Assembly: GCA_012656075.1 (NCBI GenBank)
Contig: JAAKBF010000233.1
Span: forward strand, 1 to 64,000
From: Phytophthora hibernalis
Taxonomy: Eukaryota; Oomycota; Peronosporomycetes; Peronosporales; Peronosporaceae
DNA length: 64,000 nt
Reading direction: 5' to 3'
Part shown: piece after piece, positions 36,703-48,167 of the stretch
Layout of the letters: the number at the start of each line of letters is the position of its first letter
Numbering within the stretch: position 1 is the stretch's first letter
The notes under the pieces: generated by a model
What the model was told of the DNA's origin: nothing
Seen by the model: only the letters and a program-made list of their open reading frames with translations
Databases searched by the model: none
Translations under genes and position numbers: made by a program

Positions 36703-38668
36703 CTACTTGCGCGTAATCAAACGGACTGCCACAAACGATGCCGACGCCACCAGCGTGGCGAATGCAGCAAGCGCGACCTTATCATCGCGTACACCGCTCC
36801 ACTTCGCTGCCAATGGCATCGTGATTGTTGATATCATGCCATTTCGACTAGCTGTACTTGACTTCGCGTGCGCCTTCTTCCGCAAGGGCTCCTTGGCCAC
36901 CATTTTCTTCTTCTTGGTCTTTGTGCCACACTTGCCACCACAGCCCTTGTCGTCACCACCAGAAGAACAACACGACCCACTGCCACCGCAGCATCCACCC
37001 TCACCATGGTGATCATCATCTCCCTCGTGATCATGGTCATGATCGTGCGTGTGGTCGTGGCCATGACCATGACCGTGGCCACCACAGCTGCCATCACCAT
37101 TGCAAGACGAAGAAGCCGCCGCCTTTGCCTTCGACAAAGCTTTGGACCGATCCGCCGCCGACAAATCGCCCTCCGTGCGGATCTGTTCGCGAATAGCAGC
37201 CGCCGCTATCGTAGCGGGCTTTGAACGTGAGATGACTTGACCTGTGATGTGGAATCGAGCCGAGCTAAGGAAGCTTACCTCCGCCGTGCACCCGATGAGG
37301 GAGTCGTCACGCGGAAGAAGCACCTTCGTATAATTCTTCGTGTGTGCCACCGTGTACTTCTTATCGTCGGATACCTCCGTGTTCACCCATACCTTTTGCG
37401 TGGTACCCACGAGGTGTGTGTACGGCTCAAATGTTTCGAAGAGCTTCGTGAGCTTACGACTGCGGTTCTTCACCACCTGTGTCGGAACGCGTTTCATCCT
37501 CGCCGCCGGTGTTCCGGGGCGAGGATAGAACTGCGAAATGTTCATAATGTGGAAGCGGTACTTCTCCACAAGCTCCATTGTCTCGTTAAAGTGCTCCTCC
37601 GTCTCCGTGGGAAGCCGCAGATGATGTCCGTCGCAAGCGTAAGATCCGGGACCTTGGCGAGCAGCTCGTCAGCCACACGCCGGAACTCGCCCGCTGTGTA
37701 TTCTCGGTTCATAGCCAGCAGCACGTCGTCACTACCAGACTGCACAGGCACATGCAGGAACGAGTACACCCGTTCATGGTTCAGTACTTCAGCGACAGCC
37801 TCGAGGTGGTCAAGATATACGGAGGGTTGGTCATGCCCACACGGAGCATGACACCATCTGGCACCACTTCCAGCAGCTTGCGCATGAGCGTCGGTAGGTC
37901 AGTCCCAATATCAATGCCATAAGCTCCAGTGTCTTCGCTCGAGAGCCAAATCTCCGTCACTCCTTCATTAATCACCGACTGCGCCCGAGACACGATGGCT
38001 TCGGGCGTGTAGCTTCCCAGTTTCCCTCGTGCGTGGCGAGTCTTGCAGTACGTGCAGGCCCCCAGACACCCGGTGCTGAGCGGGATGATCTCCACCATGG
38101 GGTTCTTGCGGATCTTGGGCAGATCCAGCTCCGGCAGGCGGTTCTTGGCCAGCAGCCGCACCGTGTGGCCCTTGAGCGTCTCCTCCACGACCTCCACGAC
38201 GCGGTCCACCTGCTGGATGCCCACGATGCTGACCTCCTCCAAACCCTTGAGGTGTCTGTCCGCCTGAGGCACACACCCAGCCACAACCACGGCCTTGTTC
38301 TGCTTGCGGCCCTTGACGGCCAGGTGCATGAAGGCGGCTTGGGACGGGTCCTTGACTGTGCAGCTGTTGAGCAGCCAGAGCTGCGCCGCGTCCGGATCTT
38401 GTGTGAAGCGGTAGCCGTAGCTGGCCAGCACGCCCTGCATGTACTCCGAGTCGCTCACGTTGTGCGAGCAGCCGTACGTCTTGAGCCAGATGAGCTGCGT
38501 GCCCGGGACGCTCGGCTCCGTGGCGTCCACGTCCGACGAGCTGCTGGTTGTGTTGTCGGTCGACGGCTTCTGGAAACGAGGCTTGGGTGCCACCATGGGA
38601 GGCCGGACGGAGCTCACGCCCGCGCGGTCCAGCTCCTCCTCGCCGATCATGTCCTCGATGTCGTCCAT
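36703..38668 (-). CDS. CDKAL1: CDKAL1-type tRNA (N6-threonylcarbamoyladenosine) methylthiotransferase
   Basis: A MiaB/MtaB-family radical SAM enzyme that converts t6A37 to ms2t6A37 in tRNA. The N-terminal UPF0004 domain carries the three cluster cysteines in TYGCSHNVSDSEY, LNSCTVKDPSQ and VAGCVPQAD. The radical SAM motif is CLGACTYC (CX3CX2C), followed by VPVQSGSDDVLLAMNR and a TRAM region (TKVLLPRDDSLIGCTAEV). C-terminal to this is an unusual His/Asp/Gly- then Cys-rich stretch and a final hydrophobic segment (ALAAFATLVASASFVAVRL) that fits the membrane anchor of eukaryotic CDKAL1. The start is the first ATG (MDDIEDMIGE) at 38668; about 654 residues. Two single-base losses must be bridged, near 37815 (in ILTHLEAV) and near 37610 (in GFPTETEE). 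Confidence 0.88.
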
Positions 38669-38758
38669 AGCTTGCCTTGAATCGCGTAAGTCTGCAAATG
38701 GTTCGAATCGAATAAAAAACAATCGTCCGGTGGTCAACAGGGCGAAATACTACCCTCT

Positions 38759-39130
38759 CTATAATGATAGCTCAACTCGTAAAAGTGATAATTGCTCATG
38801 CATTTCATTCTGAATCACTAAGACGTCCAGTTCAGTTGAATGGACCACCAAGTCGTTTGGTTGAAGCCAAACGGGTCGTTCTGGCTCCGAAGGCGAGCGT
38901 CGATTTGCACGCGACTGGAAAATCACGGCCTGGGGCTGGAAGCGTACCGGTGCCGCAGGCTTTTCTGACCCACTGTCGGCGGAGCCGCGGTTGCTCTTCA
39001 CGCTGCACCAAGTCCAACAACATTTGCAATTCATGTAGCGCAACTTGGTTTTCATCAACAACTGCTGCTTCAGCTAGCAGATCCGACCCGCATTGACGCG
39101 AACAACAAAAAGTTTCATCAGTCGCGCGAG
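38759..39130 (-). CDS. Possible short gene, unknown
   Basis: Between the CDKAL1 start and the E1 stop, the minus strand has two overlapping frames. One contains VVDENQVALHELQMLLDLVQ, which looks like an amphipathic helix. The other contains PNDLVVHSTELDVLVIQNEM and ends at 38759. A frame change near 39000 would join them into a protein of about 110 residues. There is no clear ATG and no recognised domain, so it could equally be UTR sequence. Confidence 0.25.
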
Positions 39131-39317
39131 ATGGCCAACTCAACTGTCGGAAACGCAGCAACGCTCTTGTTTGGTTACCGGTAAGGATCCTGTACACACG
39201 AACAACACTGCTTGCATCCTCGCTATCGCAGACATATATCGCAATTGGTGTGATTTTTCAATGTTGTCTGTTACACACTTCGGACATGACAGAATCACTT
39301 TTCTCTTCTGGCCCTCT

Positions 39318-42300
39318 TCAGCTGAACTTGCAAATGACCGTCGGCACCTTGTACACGTTCCCGTCGTCATCGGAGCACGACGTCTGCAGCTCAATGTACT
39401 TGCGGCTGCAGTCCACGAGTCCTTCGTAGCGCGATTCCACGAAGGCCCGCAGAGGCTTCGTCATCTGTTCAGCGTACAGCTCCTTCAGCGACTTGCCGTA
39501 GGCGTTGCGGTCGTACAGCATCAAACCGCTGACGGTGCGGTAGCGCAGATCCTTATCTGCAGCACCAGTGCTTCCCATTTCGGCGACGCGGTGGAACAGC
39601 AAGTCGCAGTTCAACTCCGTCTTTTCCTTGAACTGAGTCAAGAAGTCCTCCAGAGTCGAAGCAGATGAAAATTCGACGATCGTCGAATCCCATTTCGTGA
39701 ATCCAGGGGCTTGCATTTGACCTCCGACATTTCCACCACGTCGTATTCGTCCTTGGCACGCGCGGGCTCCGCTGGCTCTTGCATCAGATACATGTTCAGA
39801 CCTAGAGAATTGGACGAATCCTTGAACGCCTCCAGCTCCTTTCGCTGGATGAGCTTAAGCATCTCCAGCATTGCCAGGCCTGTCACGGACGCCGTCGTCG
39901 TCGCAATGGCCGGAATGATTTTGCCCGCAATCATCTTGCATTTATGGCGCGATGCGTCGTGGATGCGGTAGTTAAAGGCCCGCAAGTTCGACGCCGCATA
40001 GATGAAGTCGATGTGGAAGTTCATGTCCTGGTCCTTTTCAAAATCCGCCGGCTCGAACGAGGCACCCGAGAGATCAAACGTCTCAAGCTCGTGAAGTAAT
40101 TCTACGAGCTCATTCTTGTCAGAATCATTCGAGTTCTTGATTTTCTCCTGTTCCAGGCGCTTGATCTCGTCCGAGTCTGCTGCAATCTTCTCGTTTGACG
40201 GCTTCCACGTCGGCAGAACATACTTGCTACCGAGCTCCTCATACGTGGACTGCTCACGCCACTTGGAATCAGCAGGGACCAGCTTCTGCTCAGGTGACGG
40301 CTGAATTCCATAGCAAACAGCCAGTATATTGGCAGTGGCGCGCACGAAGTTGAGGTGCAGCGGGTTCTCTGGGTCAAAACTTTCCACTGCTTGGGAAAAC
40401 GCTTAGCACCAGACCAGAACTTTTCGCCCGAGTTTGTCAAATGGTCCTCCGGGAAGTTGTGGATCAGCTGCAGAATACGGTCACGGAAGCGCGACGTCAT
40501 GAGCTCGAACGCCAGTGTCACGCAATTGTCAAACGTGATTCCCTTCGCAATCTGCAACGTGGCGCGCAGATCTCGGAGACGCTCAAGTTCCTGAACAATG
40601 GCCGCGGAAACAAGCTTTGGGTTCGGGTTTTCTAAAGTGGCCTTCTTCACTTGATCCAAATAGGCGGCGCGATCTTCCATGAACTTCTTCGCCTCGGCGG
40701 AAGGCACCACAAAGAGATCCTCGAACTGCGCGCGCGACCACTCAATGCAGTGCTCAATAAGCGACGGAAAGTTTCGCAGCGTGCACATCGGAATGCCGTC
40801 GCCCTCCGCGTCCTTCGGGCCATCCGCGTAGCTTTGAGTTTTGTACGGGATCACCACCTGCACATTACACTTCGTGCCTAGCGTTCCGCTCTCCAACAGG
40901 GGCAACTTGTGGAAGACGCACTTGCTGTCCACGTACAGACGCGCCTTCACGTTATCCAAGGCATTAGTGACCACGTCCAGGTCAGTCCAAAAGTCGTCGT
41001 TGAAGACATTTTCCGTGTGCGGAGCTACCAATTGTTCAAGAGTCTTAACCTTCAGATCCGCGTTCATCTGATGCACCGCAGCGGTCGCTGCCACGGACTT
41101 GGGTTGGCCCACATTGTGCTCCCGGAAGAGGAATTGACGGTTCAGGTTACTCACTTCAATTCGGTCATTGTCTGTGACCGTCACAAGACCTTTTTCACCA
41201 CACGCAATACCAATCATTGCAAAATTCTTCAGGTACTCGCATCCGAGCGCACCGCACCCCACAAGGAATGTGCGAATGTCGCCTAGCTGCTGCTGAAACG
41301 ATAGACCGTAAGCCGTGATCATATGGTCGTAGCGCGAACCGATCGGCTGCGCGTCGATCGGACGCTCATCAGGCAGGACCTCGAACGCATCCAAGTGCAG
41401 CCATTGCTTCAGCGGTGTGAACTTTCCCGTAAATTTGACGACTTCTTGGGCAATAACACCACCATAGAAAGCGGCAAGAGGGTGGAGCTCAACAGCAGCA
41501 TACAGAGCCGCCTGGCGCACCAGCTTCTCATCCAATTCGTCGAGCTGCATAATTTCCTGCTTTTGAGCACCCTCACGAGTGAAGTCCGAGAGGTGTTGAA
41601 TACCCTGTTTAGCAATAGCCAACACTTCATCTGCATCGGCGTCGTTGTGCGGCTCCGGGAAGTGGCCGTGACGCTCCTCGAACTCCAACAGGCTCCACGT
41701 AATAATGTGAAGCTGCTCCGCACGGCCAAACTTGGCTCCATCGGTGAACATAAGTCCAAAGTCGCCGGCAGCAACTGGCGCCACCAGCGATTCCTCCAGC
41801 GACTTGAAGTTCGCCGTAAACGGCTTCTTGTGCTGAGTTAAGACGCCTCCACCTTCATACGCCGTAAACTCCGAAGTGTCACCGATCTTGAGGCGGTACG
41901 CGTCGAAGACTTCCGCCTGCTTGCCATTTCGGAATACCTTCTTGTTGGCAAACTTAATACGACGCGGACCCATCGTGTTGATGGACTGGTTCGAGTCCGT
42001 CTTAAGCTTCATGCCCTGCACGTCGCTGATCTCGATCCATCCGTCGTGGTCCGAGTCCGGCATGTCGTGCATCTTGCCGTCCTCATCAGGACCCAAAACG
42101 GATAACATGCCGTCCTTGTCGTTCGTAATGTCCGTGATGATGCGTGTGATCGGCGTCTCGCCCGTCGCGTCAAAACCCTTGAACTCGTCTCCAAAGTCCG
42201 TGAACGCGTAGCCAAAGGCGCCGCGGATGTCGCACACGATGAAACCGATCTGAGGAGACTGCTGGCGGCAGAAGTGGTTCCAGCGCACGAGCTCCTTGCG

Positions 42301-42835
42301 GCTCGTGTGCGAGAAGACCACCACGTTGTGCTTGGCCACCACCTCCTCACTGAGCGGACCCTTGTGCACGGCAACCGACACCATCTTGTTCAGCTCCGCG
42401 ATCTTGTGGGCGACCGCAGAGGCCCTCGATTGGCCCACGTCCTGCTCCGTCAGGAAGAAGTTCGTGCCCAGATCCTTCACCTCGGCAATGCCATCTACAC
42501 AAAATATTGTCCCCAGTAAGTAAAAAGAGTTTGAACAAATAAGAAAAGCAAGCAACCCACCGTCGTGCAGCGTGATGGACCCTGGACCCGCGAGGATCAA
42601 GTTCTTGGCGCACTCGATGCCTACACCCTGCAGCCCCACGATGAGCACCTTGAGCTTGACCAACTGCACAAATACACAAAATTTAGTCCCGTGACCATCA
42701 CTCTGCACCCAAAATAGCTCTTATTTGCGCACCTTGGCCATGGTCTCGAGCCCGAAGGCGCCGATCTGGCGACTGTACTTGTCCATGAAGCCTGCGTCTT
42801 TCTCCAGCTGCTGTGCGGCCTCCATGGTGACGTCG
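39318..42835 (-). CDS. UBA1: Ubiquitin-activating enzyme E1
   Basis: It catalyses ATP-dependent adenylation and thioesterification of ubiquitin, the first step of ubiquitylation. About 1,110 residues. Order: inactive adenylation half (VLIVGLQGVGIECAKNLILAGPG), four-helix and first catalytic-cysteine half-domains, active adenylation half (FLVGCGALGCEYLKNFAMIG, VTVTDNDRIEVSNLNRQFLF), catalytic cysteine in GIPMCTLRNFP, and C-terminal ubiquitin-fold domain ending VPTVICKFS. Introns are 42732-42664 (69 bp) and 42560-42495 (66 bp). The chosen start at 42835 has the context caccATGg, is the first ATG after the putative initiator, and leads into MEAAQQLEKDAGFMDKYSRQ. Two single missing bases must be bridged, near 40389 (FPKAVESFDPENP) and near 39708 (KCKAPGFTKWDS). 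Both lie next to AAG followed by G or C. Confidence 0.93.
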
Positions 42836-42947
42836 TCCGCTTTGTGTCGCTTGCTGCTGGGGGCTGATCCGTGGCCCTGGCCGCGTCCGTTGGGGGCGCT
42901 GACCGCTTCACTTTCGTCCCTGATTCCCCTGGGCAAAGTCCAAAGGA

Positions 42948-42957
42948 AAAATGAGCA
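42948..42957 (-). promoter_or_regulatory. Candidate oomycete initiator for the E1 gene
   Basis: On the minus strand the sequence gCTCATTTTTcc fits YTCANTYY. Transcription from its A would give a 5' UTR of about 118 bases in which ATG 42835 is the first start codon. This supports the shorter E1 N-terminus and argues against using the open frame extending further upstream. Confidence 0.4.
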
Positions 42958-43142
42958 GATCTTTTTTTCAAATGTCTCCGAAATTTGGGATCGGGAGTAA
43001 AATTTGGAATTTAAAGCACTTCAAGGAGACGAAAGTGGTTTTTGGTCTTTGTGTAAGGTGTCTCTTGTTGGTCTTTATGTAACGGTCTAATGGTACGCTG
43101 TTTCTTTTCTTCTTTTGATGATGATAATCGTGATGCACGCGC

Positions 43143-46100
43143 TCACGAGTAATGCGCGTAATGCTTGCAGTCGAAGCAGAAGCGGCCGTTCCAGGACGCA
43201 CTGGACGGCGCGCAGTCGGAGCAACAGACGCGTCCGCAGCGGTCGCAGTGGCACTTGCGCGAGAAGAAGAACGGGAACGGCTCGAGGCAGACCATGCACT
43301 CGTTCACGTCGGTGTCAGGGATCCATGATGGGGTCACGCGCAGGAAACGCAGCAGCTGCATTCATACAAATAATATACAGACTAGTTTAGGGCAGGAGGC
43401 AGATACACAACAACAAAGTACTCACGCCAGTGGCCTTGGGGCTCGTCACAACGCGTAAACCTTCTCCATCGGGCAAATTCATATCCGCTCCGTGCTTCAT
43501 CAGCAGGACGGCCTCGTCCTCCATGTCTACAAACATAAGTAAAATCCAGTTAGCAAATGATATGGCATTCGCAGCTAAATGAACACATACCTTTCTCCAT
43601 GCAATAGTGCAGCGGTGAGCGCTTCAGGAAGTCAACTTTCTTTGTATCCGCTTTGTGGCGTAAGAGTGTCTCCATAGGCTCACACGCTCCAGAACCGCTG
43701 CGCTTGATCATACCGCACAGGTGCAACGGGGTTTGCTTCAGGAAGTTCACTGCATTTGCATCTGCACCAAAACAAAGCAGTAGCTCTAGGACGCGCGAAG
43801 CAAACTTGACTTGAAGCTGCGTCGCCAGGTGCAGTGCAGTGTTACCCTCACGGTCACTGAAGTTTAAGTCGAGATGGGGCAGCACCTCCGGTCGAAAGAA
43901 CAGGCTCACCATCTCAAAGTTGCCACCACGAACAGCCATATGCAGTGGGGAATAACCTCGCTGCGTCTCGGCTTGCTGCAGCATCTCTAGCGCGCCACTT
44001 GCCTCATTAACAAGAAGCGCGCATGTGAGCTCCACGTTTCCACCATCTACGGCTTGGTGGAGCACGGTGTTACCGTACAGATCAATCCTGAGGTTCGACG
44101 TATTGAGCTGCCGCCACGAGAAATCGTTATCACCACTAGCCCCACGAGTGTAACGGGAAAGGTCTGCAGGCCCCTCAGCATGCGATGTTCGGGTCGAAAT
44201 CATGGCTAGAGCCTCGCTAGAGTCTGGATTAAGGTCCTGACCAGAAAGATGCGACAGAGCAGCTTCAGCAGCCTCCGCCCTCCGGCGGAGTCGCTCAACC
44301 TCTCTAAGCGCTGTTTTGAGCATTGTATTATCGCTGTCAGATCCACCTCCAAAGTCATTCATGCGTCCGCGCAGGATAGCTCGCCGCACTGGATCTAAGG
44401 GCGAGAGTTCTACATCTTCCGAGTACGCACTCGTACCGACTGAAGCTGTTGCAGTTGAAAGTACATCCTCTTCTTCCAACGTTTCGACAGTGAGTTCACT
44501 TTCACGGCCACTGTAGCCTAGCGGACCAGCGGACTTGTCCTCTTCCCGCGAAGCTTTGGCAGCAGCTTCATCAGCTGCAGCTGCTCTCAACAACGCGATG
44601 TGTGCTTGGTGACACCTTCGGAAAGCACGCTGGATGAGTAATGCGCTCTGATACCGGCGGGTTTTAAGCACCTGCACCCAGCAGCGCATTGTACGCTGAA
44701 GCATCTTCACCGCTTTGTTGCGTCGAGCAAGACGCCACTTCTTCTCTAACATCGCCTTCCACCGCACTTGGATACTCCACAACACCTGCAATTGTCTAAC
44801 GTACACTCGTTGCTGCTGTCTACCACGCCACGAACTCTGTAGCTTTATCGCTGATTCCGTGACTACACGTTCGCGTCGTTTTTCCAGTTGGTCAAATGCC
44901 TGTTGCCGCAAAAACACACGCGTCTTACCAAGCTCAGCGTGGCTAACCCGTAGGGTGTTTACCAGTTCCGAAGCCGTCCACTCCGATCCATGATTGGTTG
45001 CAACTAGAAGTTGGTACTGCTTCACAAAATCAACATGGCTCATACGAACTGGGAACGACTGACGCATAATCTCCACAGCTTTCAGCACACCGCCATAGCG
45101 CAGCTGGCTCGACACTTTAGCCATATCAAACTTGTCGCGTGCACTCTCATCGTTCGGTTTAATGCACCGGATATAATGCGTCTGTGTTTGTTGCACAACA
45201 TCCAACAGGCTGGCCAACTGCTGCTTGAACTGAGAGCCGATCCCAACCGCACTAAGTATCGACGATCGCCGCCTTAGTTTAGGTTGACCAAGTTGTAGTT
45301 GTGCCGCCTCGCTCGCTTTGAAAAATTGAATAGCTCACGCAAATGAGCATCATTCGTGTTTCCCAGCACGCTAAAGAGCTCAGCATTGGGTTGGTCCTTG
45401 TTTTTCTCGCAAAATCCCTCTGCTTGATAGCGAACATTGCCCGCATAATGGTGAATTTGAAAGGCAAAATCGGCCTGTTCAGTTCTTGATGCACTGAAAT
45501 TGTTGTGTTCTTGCAGCCGCTGATAAAGTTTTCGCGCAAAGCCCGCGTCACTGCCCTTTGGGACGACGCATTCCTCGTCCAGGAGCGAGAAAATGCCACT
45601 GGGGCGTTGCTCGACCATTTCCAGACACGATGCATTATCTTCGTAGTCTACAGCGTTCCACTTAATCCCTTCCTCAATATGAGCCTGTTGTTCCGTGAGT
45701 AGAATATCCTGGATAAATTGGTATTGCAGCTTTTCGTTCGCGTAGTTGATACAAAACTGCTCGAACTGATTGATCACAAATTCTTCGAAGCCGAAGATAT
45801 CGAGGACTGCAATACAGGGCGAGGTGTCCTTGTTCGTTGCTTTATTGGCAGGATTTGTTGGCAGTTCAACTTGTGGTGATGCTGAATTTACTTTTGATAC
45901 CAGGAACTGGAAAAGGAACGAGTACAATGAGCGAGCCATTGCATCTCGAGCATCTCCACACTGCGCGAGGCTCAAATTTGAATGGAACGTTTCGCCACCA
46001 ACACTTATTTTTCGGGTCGTAAGCGCTGAAACCAGTTCTTCCTGATCCACAGCAAAAAGTCTTGCAACGATGTCAAGATGCTCCTGAACGGTAAGCGACG

Positions 46101-47249
46101 AAGGTGATGAAGAGGCGAGTCGACACGGTGCTGACGCCGTTCCATTATCTCCCTCCCCTCATCCTCCCTCGAGGAAACAAACAATACATTTCCAAGATGC
46201 AGCAGTGCGCTCAGGATTTTCCAGATCGCTCCTTGCTCAACGTCTGTAAACCCCAGCACCTTCATCGACTGGAGCACCAACTGGAACTGTTTATCATCAC
46301 GCACGCCATCGTTGCGCTGGAAGCATTGTCCACCATTAATGTACTGAAACTCTTGCGGTGAGAGGTTTACCAGATGCAACTCGCGCTTCATATCATCATC
46401 AGCTCCAGCTAACAGCTCATAAAACACGTGAAAATTGCGCTCGCCATCGTTCTGATGCACCACGCGCACCTTTTCCAAAAGGTACGTCTCCACGGACGTG
46501 CCCACCATCCTCAGGGATGCATCCAGCTCGTGTCCCTCAAAGAACATGCGTACAAACTTTCCGAATCGACTACTGTTGTCGTTCCTCAGCGTCCGCGCAT
46601 TGCCAAAGCATTCCAGAATCGGGTTCGCGCTCATCAGCTCACTGCCACTGATCGCGCGCTTCCTCTTATTACTGCTGGTCGGTGCTGAATCCCGACTGCT
46701 CTCTGCTAGATAATTCATGATAAACTTGGTGGTTTCCGTCTTGCCCGCGCCGCTCTCGCCGCTCACGAGGATCGTCTGGTTCGTCTTGCCGTCTCCTGGT
46801 TCATGCAGTCGTCGTCTCAGCGACCGATAAGCTCCTTCTGCTATAGAAAACACGTGCGGAGGTAGTGCCGTGTAGCCTGGCATCTCATCGAGGTATTTCT
46901 GTAGGTTGTAGAGCCCCTCAATATCTTTGAATGGGTTCACTGCGATGAGCACTGCACCTGATCTGCAGTACACCTGGTCGACGCCGTAGCGCTGCGCCAA
47001 ATAGTCCACGAACGCTGGTTCGTGTAGGTGTGTGAGTGCGTCCAAGTTCTCCACATCTGCCAGCGTCTGGCCGGCTGCAAGCTCATTGGCCGTGCGAACG
47101 TCTTGGACTTCATCGGCTTCTACGGTCTCTTCGCTGTCGTTGAGCTGCACCAGCACGCGGGAGGCGTCGCACTCGAGACGACGCAGTACGCGGCCACGCA
47201 CCCACTCGTAGTCGGTCTCAGCAGCCTGTACACGCACGTAGACCTGCAT
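43143..47249 (-). CDS. Unconventional myosin with IQ motifs, ankyrin repeats and a C-terminal FYVE-like finger
   Basis: About 1,320 residues from ATG 47249 (MQVYVRVQAAETDYEW). The motor domain (about 50-790) has the P-loop GESGAGKTETTKF, switch I NDNSSRFGK, switch II VLDIFGFEEF and the actin-side HYIRCIKPNDE. A neck with IQ-like segments follows (IKLQSSWRGRQQQRVYV, LIQRAFRRCHQAH). Ankyrin repeats lie around 1060-1240 (TVLHQAVDGGNVELT, GYSPLHMAVRGGNFEM, GNTALHLATQL, QTPLHLCGM). The last exon encodes a zinc finger with WIPDTDVNECMVC, RKCHCDRCGRVCC and CFDC, close to FYVE but with RKCHCDRC in place of the usual R+HHCR. Introns are 43590-43527 and 43425-43356. Two single lost bases are bridged, near 46160 and near 45300. 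It probably carries phosphatidylinositol-3-phosphate membranes along actin. Confidence 0.9.
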
Positions 47250-47438
47250 GGAGAGAGAATTACTGTACCAAGTGGAATTCCTTTTTCCTTGCAGAACTTC
47301 TACTTCTCCTCGACGTAACGAGCGCTGTCGCAGACAGATGGCGATTGGGTGAAAATGGACAGCAAGCGATCGGATTGGCTGACTTGAGAAATTGATTGAA
47401 TCAGATACAATCTAGCTAACTTGTCAATTAGGATACCT

Positions 47439-47962
47439 ATGTCGCTAGTGTATCTGCCTGAGAGCGCGTGGTCCTTGCGTTATGGTGCGTTTTGTCGTCT
47501 AGTGACCATCCTACACTGGATTATACTGATTGTATCTATCCCCGACAGGTCCGGACTACTTCACGGTGGCCATCATCAAGTACCTCGTGAAGGAGGACGA
47601 CTTCGCGCTGTACGAGCTGCAGATCCAGAACGGCCGTCGCAACTGGAAGGTGCTGCGTCGATTCAGCGAGTTCGACTGTCTGCAGGCGAGGTAGGATAGG
47701 GAGCAGTGAGAAATGATTCACTCGACCGTTTAGGGTGAGAGCTGACGCTGCGTTCAGTGTGCGCTTCAAAGCAGGTGACCGACTGCCAGTGCTGCCGCCC
47801 AAGACCTACTGCTGCCGAGACCTGAACCCAGACTTTCTGGCCAGACGCAAGGAGCTGCTGCAGGTTTTCCTTCACCAGTTGCTGCAGATCCCCGGTATTG
47901 CTGACGACGACCACGTGCGTGAGTTCTTGGGCATCAAACTGTCCACGGAGCTCTACGTGTGA
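47439..47962 (+). CDS. Small PX-domain protein
   Basis: Three exons (47439-47484, 47549-47690, 47758-47962) encode 130 residues that are almost entirely one phox-homology domain: YFTVAIIKYLVKEDD, WKVLRRFSEFDCLQ (the R-R/Y-SEF phosphoinositide-binding strand), LPVLPPKT (the proline turn) and a helical end RRKELLQVFLHQLLQIPGI. PX domains bind mainly PtdIns3P on endosomes. All splice joins are in phase with GT..AG introns of 64 and 67 bp, and no frame repair is needed. The ATG is at 47439; the 189-bp spacer to the divergent myosin gene probably serves as a shared promoter. Confidence 0.82.
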
Positions 47963-48167
47963 GCATCAAAGGCAAGGCTCACCACGCTAGACGCGTACCA
48001 AGTTACGCAACGTCACATGCTTGCATCAAAAGTGTGTGCGCCCACCGCGATGAAGGGCGTGAAGCGCACCGTTGCTATATTCAATAACTAATTACACGGC
48101 ACCTGAGCCGCAATGACTGACATCCACCGCGTCGAAGGCAGAATCAAGATCGGGCAGGGCGACCATA

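Noticed and set aside
38690..38720. tRNA-like T-loop string ggttcgaatc
   Set aside because: No acceptor stem, D-arm or anticodon arm can be folded around it.
41323..41841. Long plus-strand ORFs opposite E1 (also 38033-38680, 55414-56067, 57378-58001, 48175-48762)
   Set aside because: These are antisense shadows of GC-rich or repetitive coding sequence; the opposite strand encodes well-conserved proteins.
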